From a virus, in IMG/VR virus record IMGVR_UViG_3300023175_001185, positions 1-33,271 of that record: a stretch of DNA of 33,271 nucleotides; one strand, written 5' to 3'. Each line of letters opens with the position of its first letter. Positions within the stretch are counted from its first letter, which is position 1. The position numbers and the translations under genes are program-made. The notes under the pieces were generated by a model that saw nothing but the letters and a program-made list of their open reading frames with translations, was not told where the DNA came from and ran no database searches. Shown piece by piece: positions 24,137 through 33,200 of the stretch.

Positions 24137-27100
24137 TTATTTCTTTTTCTTGTTGGACATTAAGCCACCTTCGGCAGCAGCATCTCTCCAGTCAGGGTTT
24201 GATGCACTGCCAAAGAATCCACCAGACCAACCTGAAGCTTCTTGAATAGCTTTAGTTGCAGCTTTACTTGCCTCTGATTGTGCTTTAATTGCATCAGACC
24301 ATGCTTTAGGATCATCAGTACTTGTAGACTGTACTGCTTGAGTTGCTGATACCCAATCATCAGTAGCAGATTTAGCTGCTGCAGTCTTTTCTGCTTGTGT
24401 CTTAGGAGTAGAAGACGTAGTTCTCCCCATAGCCTCTTCCGCTGCTGTTTGATTATCAGCAGCACTAGTATCTTGGATTGATGGTATAACGGCAGTTTGA
24501 TCTCTACGTGCTCCACCAAATGAATCTTTTAATCCTGGCCCTTGCACACCTGCTTTACCATCAAAGCCTAGTAAGTCACCTAACCAAGTATCTCCAAAGT
24601 CTTTACCTTTTTTGTTAGTAGTGCCTAGCTTTTCGTTTTGGTCTGATCTATCAATTAAATTGTCAAAGAGGCTCTTCTCACCACCAAAGATACTTCCTTT
24701 ACGTTTATCTTCGTATTCTTTGTCAGATATAAGTTTTCTATCTCTAGCAACTTCTAACATGTTGTTATAGTTGGCAGCTAGTTGAGATCCAACTAAGGCA
24801 CCTACTGGAAGACCCATTGTGTAGGCTAGGGTTGAACCTGTTCGACCAACAATATTCATTCCCTCTAGAGCAACTTTAAGTTCGTCGTTTGTCATGTCAG
24901 CAACGTTCTTAGGTGGTGTTGTGCCAGTTTTAGTAGTAAATTGTCTGTAGTCTGTTTTGTCGTTAGAGCTACCTGTTGTATCAGTAGTCTCATCACTTGT
25001 TGTAGTAGTATCGTCTGTTTCAACACTTGGTCCTTGCTCTAACAAGGCAGCATCTTTTTGTTCTTTGGTCAACCAACCTTCTTCAATCTTATCAAGGTAT
25101 AGTTGGTAATCTCTCATCATAACAAAGGATAAAACTTGGTTATCTTTAAAGAGTTCAACTACCTGCCCTTCTTGGAATGGTGTATCTCTTACATCATCTC
25201 CAAAGCCAGTTGGTAGGCTGCCATCATTTGTATAAGGGCCAAAGAGTGAGAATCCTAAACCACCACCAGTAAGAGGTTTTGATTGAACAGCAGAAAGATC
25301 TCCACCGTCATCAAACCCAAGAACAGTACCACCTTTGTTCATCATCTGTGGTTGTTGTATTGAAGTATTTCCTACAGCTTGGGGAGGTGGTTGCATGTTA
25401 GGATTAACAGAAGGAACCATACCACCTGTATTCATCTCCATAGCAAGTTCTCTTAGTGCAGACATCTCTTGATCTGTGATGGGTGCTTCATTAGCCTGTG
25501 GCCCACCTTCAGGTACAGGCTCCCCACCGATACGTCCATTAGATTCCATTTCTGCTAGACCACGTTTAGCTTCCATACGTAAGTCCTCAAAGAACTTTAC
25601 ACCGTAGAATCGAACAACGTCAGCAGGAACAACGTATTCACCTTCAGATAGTTGTGCAGGAATGTCATCTCTTACTTCTTCAGCTAAGGAGCCATTAGGT
25701 ATTTCGTTACCTGACACTGGGTCTACTTCTAACCCATCGTCCGTCAGGCCACCGTCATTCATAAATGCCATTTCCATTTGTCTTTGCATGACTGCACCAC
25801 CTTCGTTAAATGTTCTTACTCGAGAGTAGACTGGATGTTCTTTACCACGAACAGAGATAGTACCTACTTGTGGCCCAAGCTCTATTTCACCAACAACAGT
25901 TGGTCTAAGTCTTGGCTCTGTCTTAGAGTTAGGATACTTCTTTAGATTAACACCTTTAGAAAAGTCTGTTTCAATCGTGTAATAATGCTTACCTTTATTT
26001 TCAACAGAGATAAGGGTTGCAATGTCTTCCATGCCCTCAGGAGCATTTGTCCACTTCCAACCTGCTTTCTTTTTAAACAGGTTTGTTTTGATCTGTGTCT
26101 TACCTTTACCAGTAGATCCCACTGATTCAACATCATCATTAGAAACTTTGAATGATGGTTTACCGTCAGGAGATATCTTGAGAGTAGCAGCAGAAACATT
26201 TCTACCTGAGATAACTTCACCTGTGGCAGGGTTTAGATAGTCACCACCTTTTGGTCTAGCATCCTCAGGAAACATTCTTTCTGGTTTTGGAAACACAGAA
26301 ATCATTTCTTGATCATATTTGGCAGGTCTTGGTGTAGTTGGAATTTGACCGTACTTATAAGAACCACCGTCAGGCATGTTAAACTCAATATCAGTAGGAT
26401 CCATTTTTTTAGTAATTCTAGGGTTGTTAATCTTAACACCAGACTCTGCTAATTTTTGTTTTAACTGTTTATTTGTTAAGTATCCTTTAGCCCAGTCATC
26501 AACAGTATCTTCTAGTTTTACAATATCATCGTAGTCGTATACGTCACCATCTACAGTTTTAATTATGTCAGATACTTTATCTGCACCTTTACGTATAAGT
26601 GTTCTTGCTACCCCTTTTACAGGGCCAAGACCCAATAAGTCAGGTGCTACAGACATAGCTATATTAGATAAACTAGGGTCTTCTACGATATCTCCAACAG
26701 TTCCTACTGGGGAGGCTTCAAGACCTAGCTCTGCCATTTGGACACTCGTTGGCCTTTCTTTTCTGTAGTCACCTGTCAGTGGGCTAGTAATAAAGTCTAA
26801 AGCTTTAGAGGCAAAACCACCTTCGTCAAACCCTGAAGTTAATCTATTGTTTCCCTGCATTGGATTATAGGCTTGGTTTTCAAAAGCATTAAAGTCAAAC
26901 TGTTTAGCTTGCTCATCTATAAACTTGTTAAAGTCTGGATTAACTTTTGCTAGTTCTTTGGTAAAATTGTAATCAATATTGTCGTACTGTATTCTTCTTA
27001 TCCCAAGGATATGAGACTTATCAAAAGCTTTCATGCTTATAGCAGCATCTTGACCTTGCTCACCACCTAGAACACCTATGAAGTTACTACCAGGTTTGTT

Positions 27101-27724
27101 GACATCAAGACGATCTCCTGCATAGAAAGTTGCATGGTCACCAAGGCCGTTTCGTTTACCTCTTGTTGGGTCTAGTGTTAATCTTCCATTGGGTAGTTTT
27201 GGAAAATCAAAGATAACGATGTCACCTTCTTGAATGTCTTCTATATCAACAGGAGTACCATACTTCATGTAAGCATTAGCTCTTGTTCTATTGTACTCAT
27301 TCCCTTTATCATCTAAAGGATCAGCACCAATGCTGTCTAACATGTCAGAAATAAAGGTTGTACAGTAGTAGAATGCGTCTAGGTCACCATTAAACTCTTT
27401 ACCTAGAACTCTTGAGGCCATACCTTCAATAGCTTTACGACCTTCAGGAGTAGCCTTGCTAATTTTTACTTTAAAGTCTTCGTCTGCGTCACCTATCAAA
27501 CCCTTGTCTATAGCTTTTTGAACAGGGCTTTGAGGTGTAACAGGTGGAGGGTTGTCTACGTAGTCTTCAGCTTTATCCAAAATTTCTTCAGTAAGACCAG
27601 TCTTCATAACCTCTGTAGGGGAAGTAGGGTTTGCTTCTGGTTCAAGCATTCTTTCTGTTTCACCTGAAACAGCAAACCCCTCTGGTCTTAACATAGGTTT
27701 TGGTGATCTGTCTCTTCTAGCCAT
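24137..27724 (-). CDS. Large virion protein with an NlpC/P60-like peptidase domain
   Basis: This 1195-residue protein lies between the portal and scaffold genes. Residues about 115-245 resemble the NlpC/P60-type TIGR02594 family: Cys121 in FYYCTTFISDML, then IQEGDIVIFDFP, then His197 in GDHATFYAG, then VLGGEQ (218-223) and HILGIRRI. Cys and His are the expected catalytic pair of a murein endopeptidase or amidase. After a long central region comes a segment common in marine phage proteins, DIPAQLSEGEYVVPADVVRF and RGLAEMESNGRIGG. The C-terminal 350 residues are Thr/Ser/Asp- and Ala/Lys-rich and end in NKKKK. It may be an internal head protein that opens the cell wall on infection. The start overlaps the 62-aa gene by 8 nt. 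Confidence 0.75.
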   Translation of the reverse strand: MARRDRSPKPMLRPEGFAVSGETERMLEPEANPTSPTEVMKTGLTEEILDKAEDYVDNPPPVTPQSPVQKAIDKGLIGDADEDFKVKISKATPEGRKAIEGMASRVLGKEFNGDLDAFYYCTTFISDMLDSIGADPLDDKGNEYNRTRANAYMKYGTPVDIEDIQEGDIVIFDFPKLPNGRLTLDPTRGKRNGLGDHATFYAGDRLDVNKPGSNFIGVLGGEQGQDAAISMKAFDKSHILGIRRIQYDNIDYNFTKELAKVNPDFNKFIDEQAKQFDFNAFENQAYNPMQGNNRLTSGFDEGGFASKALDFITSPLTGDYRKERPTSVQMAELGLEASPVGTVGDIVEDPSLSNIAMSVAPDLLGLGPVKGVARTLIRKGADKVSDIIKTVDGDVYDYDDIVKLEDTVDDWAKGYLTNKQLKQKLAESGVKINNPRITKKMDPTDIEFNMPDGGSYKYGQIPTTPRPAKYDQEMISVFPKPERMFPEDARPKGGDYLNPATGEVISGRNVSAATLKISPDGKPSFKVSNDDVESVGSTGKGKTQIKTNLFKKKAGWKWTNAPEGMEDIATLISVENKGKHYYTIETDFSKGVNLKKYPNSKTEPRLRPTVVGEIELGPQVGTISVRGKEHPVYSRVRTFNEGGAVMQRQMEMAFMNDGGLTDDGLEVDPVSGNEIPNGSLAEEVRDDIPAQLSEGEYVVPADVVRFYGVKFFEDLRMEAKRGLAEMESNGRIGGEPVPEGGPQANEAPITDQEMSALRELAMEMNTGGMVPSVNPNMQPPPQAVGNTSIQQPQMMNKGGTVLGFDDGGDLSAVQSKPLTGGGLGFSLFGPYTNDGSLPTGFGDDVRDTPFQEGQVVELFKDNQVLSFVMMRDYQLYLDKIEEGWLTKEQKDAALLEQGPSVETDDTTTTSDETTDTTGSSNDKTDYRQFTTKTGTTPPKNVADMTNDELKVALEGMNIVGRTGSTLAYTMGLPVGALVGSQLAANYNNMLEVARDRKLISDKEYEDKRKGSIFGGEKSLFDNLIDRSDQNEKLGTTNKKGKDFGDTWLGDLLGFDGKAGVQGPGLKDSFGGARRDQTAVIPSIQDTSAADNQTAAEEAMGRTTSSTPKTQAEKTAAAKSATDDWVSATQAVQSTSTDDPKAWSDAIKAQSEASKAATKAIQEASGWSGGFFGSASNPDWRDAAAEGGLMSNKKKK

Positions 27725-27905
27725 TCACTTGATCCCTTAACGTCTTCAATCTACGTAGGGCATGAGCTTGCCCCTGTAAACGATACAGTACTTCTGGTGT
27801 GGCTGCTTGTTCCATTTGAACATGCACTTGTGTAATTCGAGCATCTAGTTCTTCAACAAATGATACCCAAATGTCTTTATTATTTACGAGTAGTTTTAAG
27901 CTCAT
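27717..27905 (-). CDS. Small helical protein between portal and peptidase genes
   Basis: This 62-residue protein is almost entirely helical (EELDARITQVHVQMEQAA, YRLQGQAHALRRLKTLRDQV) and likely forms a coiled coil. Its ATG shares four bases with the portal stop (ATGA) and its end overlaps the next gene by 8 nt. This tight double overlap supports it as a real gene. A comparable small helical gene follows the portal in many phages; the function is unknown, perhaps an assembly factor. Confidence 0.7.
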   Translation of the reverse strand: MSLKLLVNNKDIWVSFVEELDARITQVHVQMEQAATPEVLYRLQGQAHALRRLKTLRDQVNG

Positions 27906-30049
27906 GCTTGGGCTTGTCCTGTGTTACCTGAGAAACCCTGCTCCCCTGGTTGAGGTGCTGTTCCTGTACCCATGTTTCCACCACCAGAACCTTGGGTGTC
28001 TTGGACTTGAACACCTGCAGGTGCTCCCTGCTGTGGATTAGGTGGAGCTTTAACACCTTGTTGCGGTGCATTAGGGTCTACTTCAGGTGGGTTCTCTGCT
28101 TGGAATTTCTTTAGGATTTCAGCTTGTACTGCTGCATCCGACAAAGAGTTTGTAAGTTTATCAGGATCAAGATCCATAGACTTAGCAATCTCTCTGATAA
28201 TATAATCCATTTTAGCAAAGGGTGCAAGTACAGGATTCTGTACCACACCAAGAAATTGCATCAAGCGTTGGCTACGTACTTCATTAGCCATTAAGGATTC
28301 AGTACCTTCAGCTTTAACTTCTAGATCACCCTTAATCTCAGGATCGTAGTCAAACTGCATGTTAAAGCTAAAGAATGCTTTGGCTAGTGGACCTAGTAGA
28401 TAATCGTCAATGTTCTTAACTACTGTACGGATAGAGCCGTTGGCAGCAGACATAAGCATGGAAATACCAGAAGCAGTACGGCCCACACCCTGTACCCCTG
28501 TTTGACCATGTGCGAAAGATGGAAAGCCAGTTGACTCATCTGCTAATACCCTTGCCTTATCAAACATCTGCATGTTTTCTTGAGAAACGTTTTTAAATGA
28601 TGTACCAAAGATAGATTGTCCAGGTGCTCCCCCCATTCTACGGAAGACCTTGCCAGGGTAGATAGAAAGATCTTGCCCAGGGGCTAGGTTTGTTTCATCA
28701 ATCTCAATAAGAAGGTTACCCGAAAGTGCAGCATTATCTACACTCATACGCATAAATCCATTCATAAGGCTCTGTGTATCATCCATATTTTCCGCTATAC
28801 CTACCCCAAAGAATGAGTAAGGATTAACTTCAAAGGGTACAGCATAGTACGGAAGGATAGAAGGAGTAAACGGATTCATTACAAGACGTAGGACTTGACC
28901 GTTACATACCCAGATATTTACTGATACTTGATCTTGATCTTTCAATTCTTTTGGAATGTCTACGTCATGGTCTTCTAGAATAGAAGTATCTACGTATCCC
29001 CAGAACTCAAGAACGTTAAATCTTTCAGACTTAGTTTCTTGGTCTGCATCCTCCATAAGCTGTTCCCACCACTCTTTAGTGTAGGACTCACCCATCTCGA
29101 TTGCAGTATCAATAGCATTTTTGCGGAAGAAAGGTCTACGTTTTAAAGCACGTAGTTGTGAACGAGACATCTTGTGACGTTCTACAACATACTCAGCTTC
29201 GTCCATGTTGTTAGCATCTGGATCAGGGTAGAAGTTCCAGATAGAAACAGAAGAAGTCTGTGGAACAGTCTTAATCGTTGGTGTATACTCACCATCCTCT
29301 GACCAATTAGGATACTCTTTATCTACAGCAAAAGGACCTTTCATAATCCCTGTGCCAAACAAAGCAGCTTCAAATGCTGCAACACGTAGTTGCTTCTTAG
29401 CATTAGATTCATCTAGCTGATCGTGGATCTTCTTTTCCATCTTCTTAGCTGCAACCATAGCAGGATGGAAAGTAATCTTAGTTTGTGTTGTACCCGGGCC
29501 ATCTTCAAGAATATCAGAGACAGGCTCAAGCTTTCTTTTCAAACCACCAAGACGTTCTTGCAGGTCAATAATTGTTTCACCCGGCTGAAGCTTCATATCC
29601 TCTGGAGAGGGCATAGGCTCTTCTTGCTGTGCTTTTCTGTTTTGCTCTTGTGTTTCAAAGTTAACAGCATCAGCAATACCCTCTGGCAAGACACTGGGGT
29701 TAATTGAAACAGGAAACTTGTTAGACCCAAAGAGAACATCTACAATCTGACCGTAAGCAGCAAGAACCTTTGTCTTAGTTACTTTAACAAAGATACGAGA
29801 CTTTTCTGTTGAAGTGAACTGTACGTCTGGTCCGTAGATACCTCTATAGTTTTGGTAAGACTTAATCCAACGTTGTTCGTCAGAGTACCTAGCTTTCTCT
29901 GCACGAGAAAACCTTTCCTCAACAAGACTAACGATAGAACCTACAGTAGGATCGTCATACTCCTCAGAGTCTTTCTTGTCCTCTACAAAAGATGATTCTG
30001 AGTCATCCATGTAAAGTTCTTCTGATTCAAAAATGTCATCTTCTTCCAT
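27902..30049 (-). CDS. Portal protein
   Basis: This 715-residue protein is close to P22 gp1 in size. It starts at an ATG with AAGGA 7 nt upstream, 9 nt after the terminase stop. The acidic N-terminal 30 residues are followed by a region typical of podoviral portals: RWIKSYQNYRGIYGPDVQF, then KTKVLAAYGQIVDVLFGSNK. SVSIWNFYPDPDANNMDEAE and VNPYSFFGVGIAENMDDTQ mark the clip/stem part. The C-terminal 80 residues are Pro/Gln/Gly-rich and flexible. Twelve copies would form the DNA entry and exit ring and bind the terminase and the gp4-like adaptor. Confidence 0.88.
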   Translation of the reverse strand: MEEDDIFESEELYMDDSESSFVEDKKDSEEYDDPTVGSIVSLVEERFSRAEKARYSDEQRWIKSYQNYRGIYGPDVQFTSTEKSRIFVKVTKTKVLAAYGQIVDVLFGSNKFPVSINPSVLPEGIADAVNFETQEQNRKAQQEEPMPSPEDMKLQPGETIIDLQERLGGLKRKLEPVSDILEDGPGTTQTKITFHPAMVAAKKMEKKIHDQLDESNAKKQLRVAAFEAALFGTGIMKGPFAVDKEYPNWSEDGEYTPTIKTVPQTSSVSIWNFYPDPDANNMDEAEYVVERHKMSRSQLRALKRRPFFRKNAIDTAIEMGESYTKEWWEQLMEDADQETKSERFNVLEFWGYVDTSILEDHDVDIPKELKDQDQVSVNIWVCNGQVLRLVMNPFTPSILPYYAVPFEVNPYSFFGVGIAENMDDTQSLMNGFMRMSVDNAALSGNLLIEIDETNLAPGQDLSIYPGKVFRRMGGAPGQSIFGTSFKNVSQENMQMFDKARVLADESTGFPSFAHGQTGVQGVGRTASGISMLMSAANGSIRTVVKNIDDYLLGPLAKAFFSFNMQFDYDPEIKGDLEVKAEGTESLMANEVRSQRLMQFLGVVQNPVLAPFAKMDYIIREIAKSMDLDPDKLTNSLSDAAVQAEILKKFQAENPPEVDPNAPQQGVKAPPNPQQGAPAGVQVQDTQGSGGGNMGTGTAPQPGEQGFSGNTGQAQA

Positions 30050-30058
30050 AGGGATTCC

Positions 30059-31645
30059 TTAGTAACCGAATGTTGGGTCTGATGCTTGAAACCCTGTACG
30101 TTGTGAAGCGGGATCAAAATCAAATAGACTGCTTCTAGGTCTTGTCATCACACCATACCTCAAAGCATCGTATAGGTGATCTTCCGAATTAGTATCTACA
30201 TCCTCAGGGTTTCTCTTATCTAAAGGAATAGAGGGAAGCTGAGATATAAGATTAGTGCAATTAGAAAATATGACAAGCCTTGGCTCCTCTGTAAACTCGT
30301 CAACCTGCAGTCGTCTATGTATTTCGTTTTTACCTGCTACTCTAGACCCTCTTGATCTATCCGCTGGCCTCCACTTACAACCTTTTACAATCATCTGTTC
30401 AGCAAGGCTAGGGCCAGTATCACCACGATTATGCCAAAGAGAAGAGTCAAGAACTCCATATCTAATCTTCTCATCTTGTTCTATGTCCAGGATCATGTCA
30501 GCCAAATCAGTGGCTATTATCTTAGATACATACAACTCTCTGTACACAATTAGCTGTTCAGATCCTGGAACAACTGCAATCCAGACTACACCAGTATAAG
30601 ACCCATACCCATAGTCACAAGCTCTGAAACGTACCCAGTTGCTTGGAATATCGAATGGTTCAACAACGTGTATACGTCTGTTAAACTCTGGGAAAGCTGA
30701 TCCTTCGTTAATGTCCCAGTCACCCTCAAGCAACTGTCTTCGTTGATGCTCAGGCAGAGATAAAAGGTTGGCTTCATACATTCCATCTTCTGCTAGGTAG
30801 GGGTTATCAAAAAGGGTAGCAGGAATAAACTTACGTTTAAAAAGAGGTTGTCCCTCTCTGCTGTGGCCTTGAGGCCATTTAATTACTTCACCGTGTTCAT
30901 CTGTAGCCCAGAAAGCTTTGTTAGGTGGGCTTGGATCTAAGAAGTGTTTACGAACCCATTGGTGTCCCGGACCCCCTGGGTTTGATGTTGCTCTCATGTA
31001 GAGAGGTAAACCTGAAGCTTTTGTTGCACGAAGACGTGACCTCATATAGTTCCAAGCATATGGAGTAGGCCACTGTGTTAATTCGTCAAACCCAATCCAG
31101 TTAAAGGCTTGACCTTGGTATCTCATAACATCGTCATCTCTGTCAAGATACGACATCCAGAGTGTAGCACCATTAGGGGCAACCCAAGTCTTATCTCTTT
31201 CCATGAATCGTATACCCGGTATAGCTCTTGGGTATAGTTGCTTACTTACAGAGATAAGTTCTCTAAGCTCTTCTGTACTACGACGAACAAGTAGCATTCG
31301 TGCATGTGGGTTTGTAAAGAACCTAACTGGATCTGCAACCAACGAATAGCTTTTTCCACCACCTGCTGCTCCTCCATATAGGACTTCTTGTTCTGTTGAA
31401 GCAAGGAACTTAGTCTGTGGCCCCGGATTCGGTTGGAAGATCACCTCTTGTGTTTCCACAGAAGGGGCATCGTTCTCCGTGCTCAAGGTAGATGTATTCT
31501 TCGTCTGTGTCAAGACTTCTGGTGTGCTTTCCACCAAGTCTTTCTTCTTCGATCTTCTTGCTCTTCCTTGCCGCTTCTTTATATTTTTTGGCATACTGAC
31601 GGTAGTTTGAGGAGGCTCTCCGTCTTTTTTCTTCCATTCTGACAC
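30059..31645 (-). CDS. terL: Terminase large subunit
   Basis: This 528-residue packaging motor has an ATPase domain with Walker A GGAAGGGKS (91-99), Walker B WIGFDEL (Asp187, Glu188) and coupling motif ATSNPGG (219-225). The nuclease domain shows the expected acidic residues in RACDYGYGS (Asp344), GVLDSSLW (Asp400) and SEDHLYDALRYG (Asp489/Asp493). The first 70 residues are Lys/Arg-rich and then low complexity. The longest reading begins with GTG at 31643-31645; an in-frame ATG at 31592-31594 would remove 17 residues. Neither has a clear Shine-Dalgarno site, so the start is uncertain. The N-terminal extension overlaps the 173-aa gene in another frame for up to 236 nt. Confidence 0.93.
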   Translation of the reverse strand: MSEWKKKDGEPPQTTVSMPKNIKKRQGRARRSKKKDLVESTPEVLTQTKNTSTLSTENDAPSVETQEVIFQPNPGPQTKFLASTEQEVLYGGAAGGGKSYSLVADPVRFFTNPHARMLLVRRSTEELRELISVSKQLYPRAIPGIRFMERDKTWVAPNGATLWMSYLDRDDDVMRYQGQAFNWIGFDELTQWPTPYAWNYMRSRLRATKASGLPLYMRATSNPGGPGHQWVRKHFLDPSPPNKAFWATDEHGEVIKWPQGHSREGQPLFKRKFIPATLFDNPYLAEDGMYEANLLSLPEHQRRQLLEGDWDINEGSAFPEFNRRIHVVEPFDIPSNWVRFRACDYGYGSYTGVVWIAVVPGSEQLIVYRELYVSKIIATDLADMILDIEQDEKIRYGVLDSSLWHNRGDTGPSLAEQMIVKGCKWRPADRSRGSRVAGKNEIHRRLQVDEFTEEPRLVIFSNCTNLISQLPSIPLDKRNPEDVDTNSEDHLYDALRYGVMTRPRSSLFDFDPASQRTGFQASDPTFGY

Positions 31646-31931
31646 GTTTGTATAACCCTACATGTGAGATGTTTCTACCAGACTGATCAGACAACCACTT
31701 AGCTACTTGTCTAACACTGTAGTCTTGAAGGAACAACTTTGCTTTTTCTAAAAGTTCTAGTTCTTCAGGGATAGGAATCAGAAGCATTTCGTCTTCTTCA
31801 TCCTGTTTGTAACCAAATGGTACGTGTCTTCCTACTCTGACAACAGGATACCATTCTCCTTTTTCACCTCGTAACGGTATCTGCCAGTCTACTTTAGTCG
31901 GGTGGTTAGCCTCTGATGCTCTTTTACTCAT
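31410..31931 (-). CDS. HTH/CxxC protein overlapping the large terminase
   Basis: This 173-residue protein includes a likely helix-turn-helix (KLFLQDYSVRQVAKWLSDQS then ISHVGLYKRVRM), a long basic helix (RMEEKRRRASSNYRQYAKKY) and a C-terminal CPFCGN that looks like half of a zinc-binding site. Its ATG overlaps the end of terS by 8 nt. Its position between terS and terL suggests a DNA-binding packaging or recognition factor. It ends where the TerL ATPase core begins, so its C-terminal part shares DNA with the TerL extension. I do not recognise a named family. Confidence 0.65.
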   Translation of the reverse strand: MSKRASEANHPTKVDWQIPLRGEKGEWYPVVRVGRHVPFGYKQDEEDEMLLIPIPEELELLEKAKLFLQDYSVRQVAKWLSDQSGRNISHVGLYKRVRMEEKRRRASSNYRQYAKKYKEAARKSKKIEEERLGGKHTRSLDTDEEYIYLEHGERCPFCGNTRGDLPTESGATD

Positions 31932-32286
31932 CTTCTTTCGCAGGTAAGATGAATAGTGGCTCTGCAGCTTTCACCTCTACCTTATCTGTTTTTGTAAATC
32001 CTGCACGATCTAGAATGTCTTTAGCTGCTAACATTTTTTCTTTTACACCTAGATCAGTAGGATCAGCCATAACAGAGAACATAGTATATGCAGCCTTAGT
32101 AGACGATTGTGCTATGAACTTCTTTGTAAGGTCTGCAATCTCGTCTGTCAAGGCATTAACAATACTTGATGTAGAAACACCTTCAGCATACCCTGCCAGT
32201 TTTTTAGCTGTCACAGGATCTCCCCTAGCCTCGTCAAAAAGGACATCAAGGAACTTCTGTTGTTTCTCTGTTAGGTTTCTAGCCAT
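31924..32286 (-). CDS. terS: Terminase small subunit
   Basis: This 120-residue protein starts MARNLTEKQQKFLDVLF, with GGTGG 6 nt upstream and a one-base overlap with the previous stop (TAATG). Longer readings into the upstream gene are rejected. LTEKQQKFLDVLFDEARGDP followed by AKKLAGYAEG is the usual helix-turn-helix start of small terminases. A central oligomerisation helix and a short basic/acidic tail follow, with the C-terminus LPAKEDE. It would recognise the packaging site and recruit TerL, encoded two genes downstream. Confidence 0.78.
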   Translation of the reverse strand: MARNLTEKQQKFLDVLFDEARGDPVTAKKLAGYAEGVSTSSIVNALTDEIADLTKKFIAQSSTKAAYTMFSVMADPTDLGVKEKMLAAKDILDRAGFTKTDKVEVKAAEPLFILPAKEDE

Positions 32287-32741
32287 TATGCCACCATGTA
32301 TAATATAAATCCAAGAGTACCAAAACCTAGTAGTAATAAGAAACCTGATATTGTCCAAGTAATTATTGCTTCTTGTAGTTCTGCTTTACGGTATTCTTGT
32401 TCTTTCTTTTGTTTACGAATCTTGGCCTCGATTGCCACTAGCTCGTCCCATGCTGATGGCCCCATCGTGAAAGATATATAATCCTTCAATTCTTTTCTCA
32501 TGGCCTCTGCTTTTCGTTTGGCTGCAAAAACTTCCAAACTTTCGGCCTCTACAGAACCTCCAATGGACTTCCACCAAGGGGGATTCTTAACTTGTTTTTC
32601 AGCCTGACCTAGATCAGACATATGCCCTGCCCACTTAGTTAGTTGACTGGACATATCCTGAAGATCTTTTCCTACAGCAAAGCCTTTTTTAAGGGCATTG
32701 AAGGCAACAGTGGCCCCTGAAATTATAGTAACTGGGTCCAT
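32286..32741 (-). CDS. Membrane-anchored coiled-coil protein
   Basis: This 151-residue protein has a helical, charged body (KRKAEAMRKELKDYI; EAKIRKQKKEQEYRKAELQE) and a single strong C-terminal transmembrane segment, TISGFLLLLGFGTLGFILYM. GGGAGGAGG precedes the ATG. The tail-anchor layout, with a long helix toward one side of the membrane, could suit a lysis protein (pinholin or spanin-like) or a membrane scaffold. There is no lipobox or Rz-like signature, so lysis function is only a guess. Confidence 0.7.
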   Translation of the reverse strand: MDPVTIISGATVAFNALKKGFAVGKDLQDMSSQLTKWAGHMSDLGQAEKQVKNPPWWKSIGGSVEAESLEVFAAKRKAEAMRKELKDYISFTMGPSAWDELVAIEAKIRKQKKEQEYRKAELQEAIITWTISGFLLLLGFGTLGFILYMVA

Positions 32742-32769
32742 TTGCCTCCTCCCAAAGACTTATTAGACT

Positions 32770-33012
32770 TTATTTTTTATTGACTACAAACTCGTATAAT
32801 GTTTCCGCTTGCTTCTTAACTTCTTCTGGAGTGTACATTGTAGGGATGTATCTTTTCCAAGCTTCTAAAGCTAGTTCAGCATTGTCTTTGTACTGCTCCA
32901 TAGCTGCGTATGCTAGTTGAAGCTGTGTGTCATATGTTTTGTCTAACATTTCTTTTGACATAGCCAAAAGGTCTGTACGTATTTGATACGGATTAGAGGT
33001 ATATTTTTCCAT
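32770..33012 (-). CDS. Conserved small phage protein, unknown function
   Basis: This 80-residue helical protein opens MEKYTSNPYQIRTDLLAMSK. The NPYQIRTDLLxM opening recalls a small uncharacterised family I associate with cyanophages and other marine phages. YTPEEVKKQAETLYEFV forms a likely second helix. AAGGA is 7 nt before the ATG. Position at the front of the packaging genes does not fix its role. Confidence 0.65.
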   Translation of the reverse strand: MEKYTSNPYQIRTDLLAMSKEMLDKTYDTQLQLAYAAMEQYKDNAELALEAWKRYIPTMYTPEEVKKQAETLYEFVVNKK

Positions 33013-33035
33013 GTGTGTGTCCTTGTGTGTTGTGT

Positions 33036-33197
33036 TTATAGTGTGTTGCCACGAACTATTCTTTTAATGTCACCACGACCAATACCTAGATCGTTAAGTT
33101 CTCTGTCTGACATTCTCCAGAGGTGCATTTCAGCAATACGAGCATTTGCTTGGGCTTGTCTTGCTTCAATTATTTTATTTAGTAATCTTTTAAACAT
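33036..33197 (-). CDS. DUF1127 (YjiS-like) small protein
   Basis: A 53-residue frame begins MFKRLLNKIIEARQAQANAR and contains HLWRMSDRELNDLGIGRGDI before a short basic end (KRIVRGNTL). The LSDRELxDIGLxRxDI pattern is the signature of DUF1127, a family abundant in Alphaproteobacteria. One member, CcaF1 of Rhodobacter sphaeroides, binds RNA and affects RNA turnover. AGGAG is 7 nt before the ATG. The gene is 23 nt upstream of the next gene and in the same direction. A phage copy could alter host RNA metabolism; this is inference. The ribosome site lies in a hairpin described separately. Confidence 0.8.
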   Translation of the reverse strand: MFKRLLNKIIEARQAQANARIAEMHLWRMSDRELNDLGIGRGDIKRIVRGNTL

Positions 33198-33200
33198 TTT

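Noticed and set aside
32287-32358. N-terminal extension of the small terminase
   Set aside because: It would overlap the membrane-protein gene and encode an unrelated hydrophobic stretch; the ATG at 32286 has a ribosome site and a TAATG junction.
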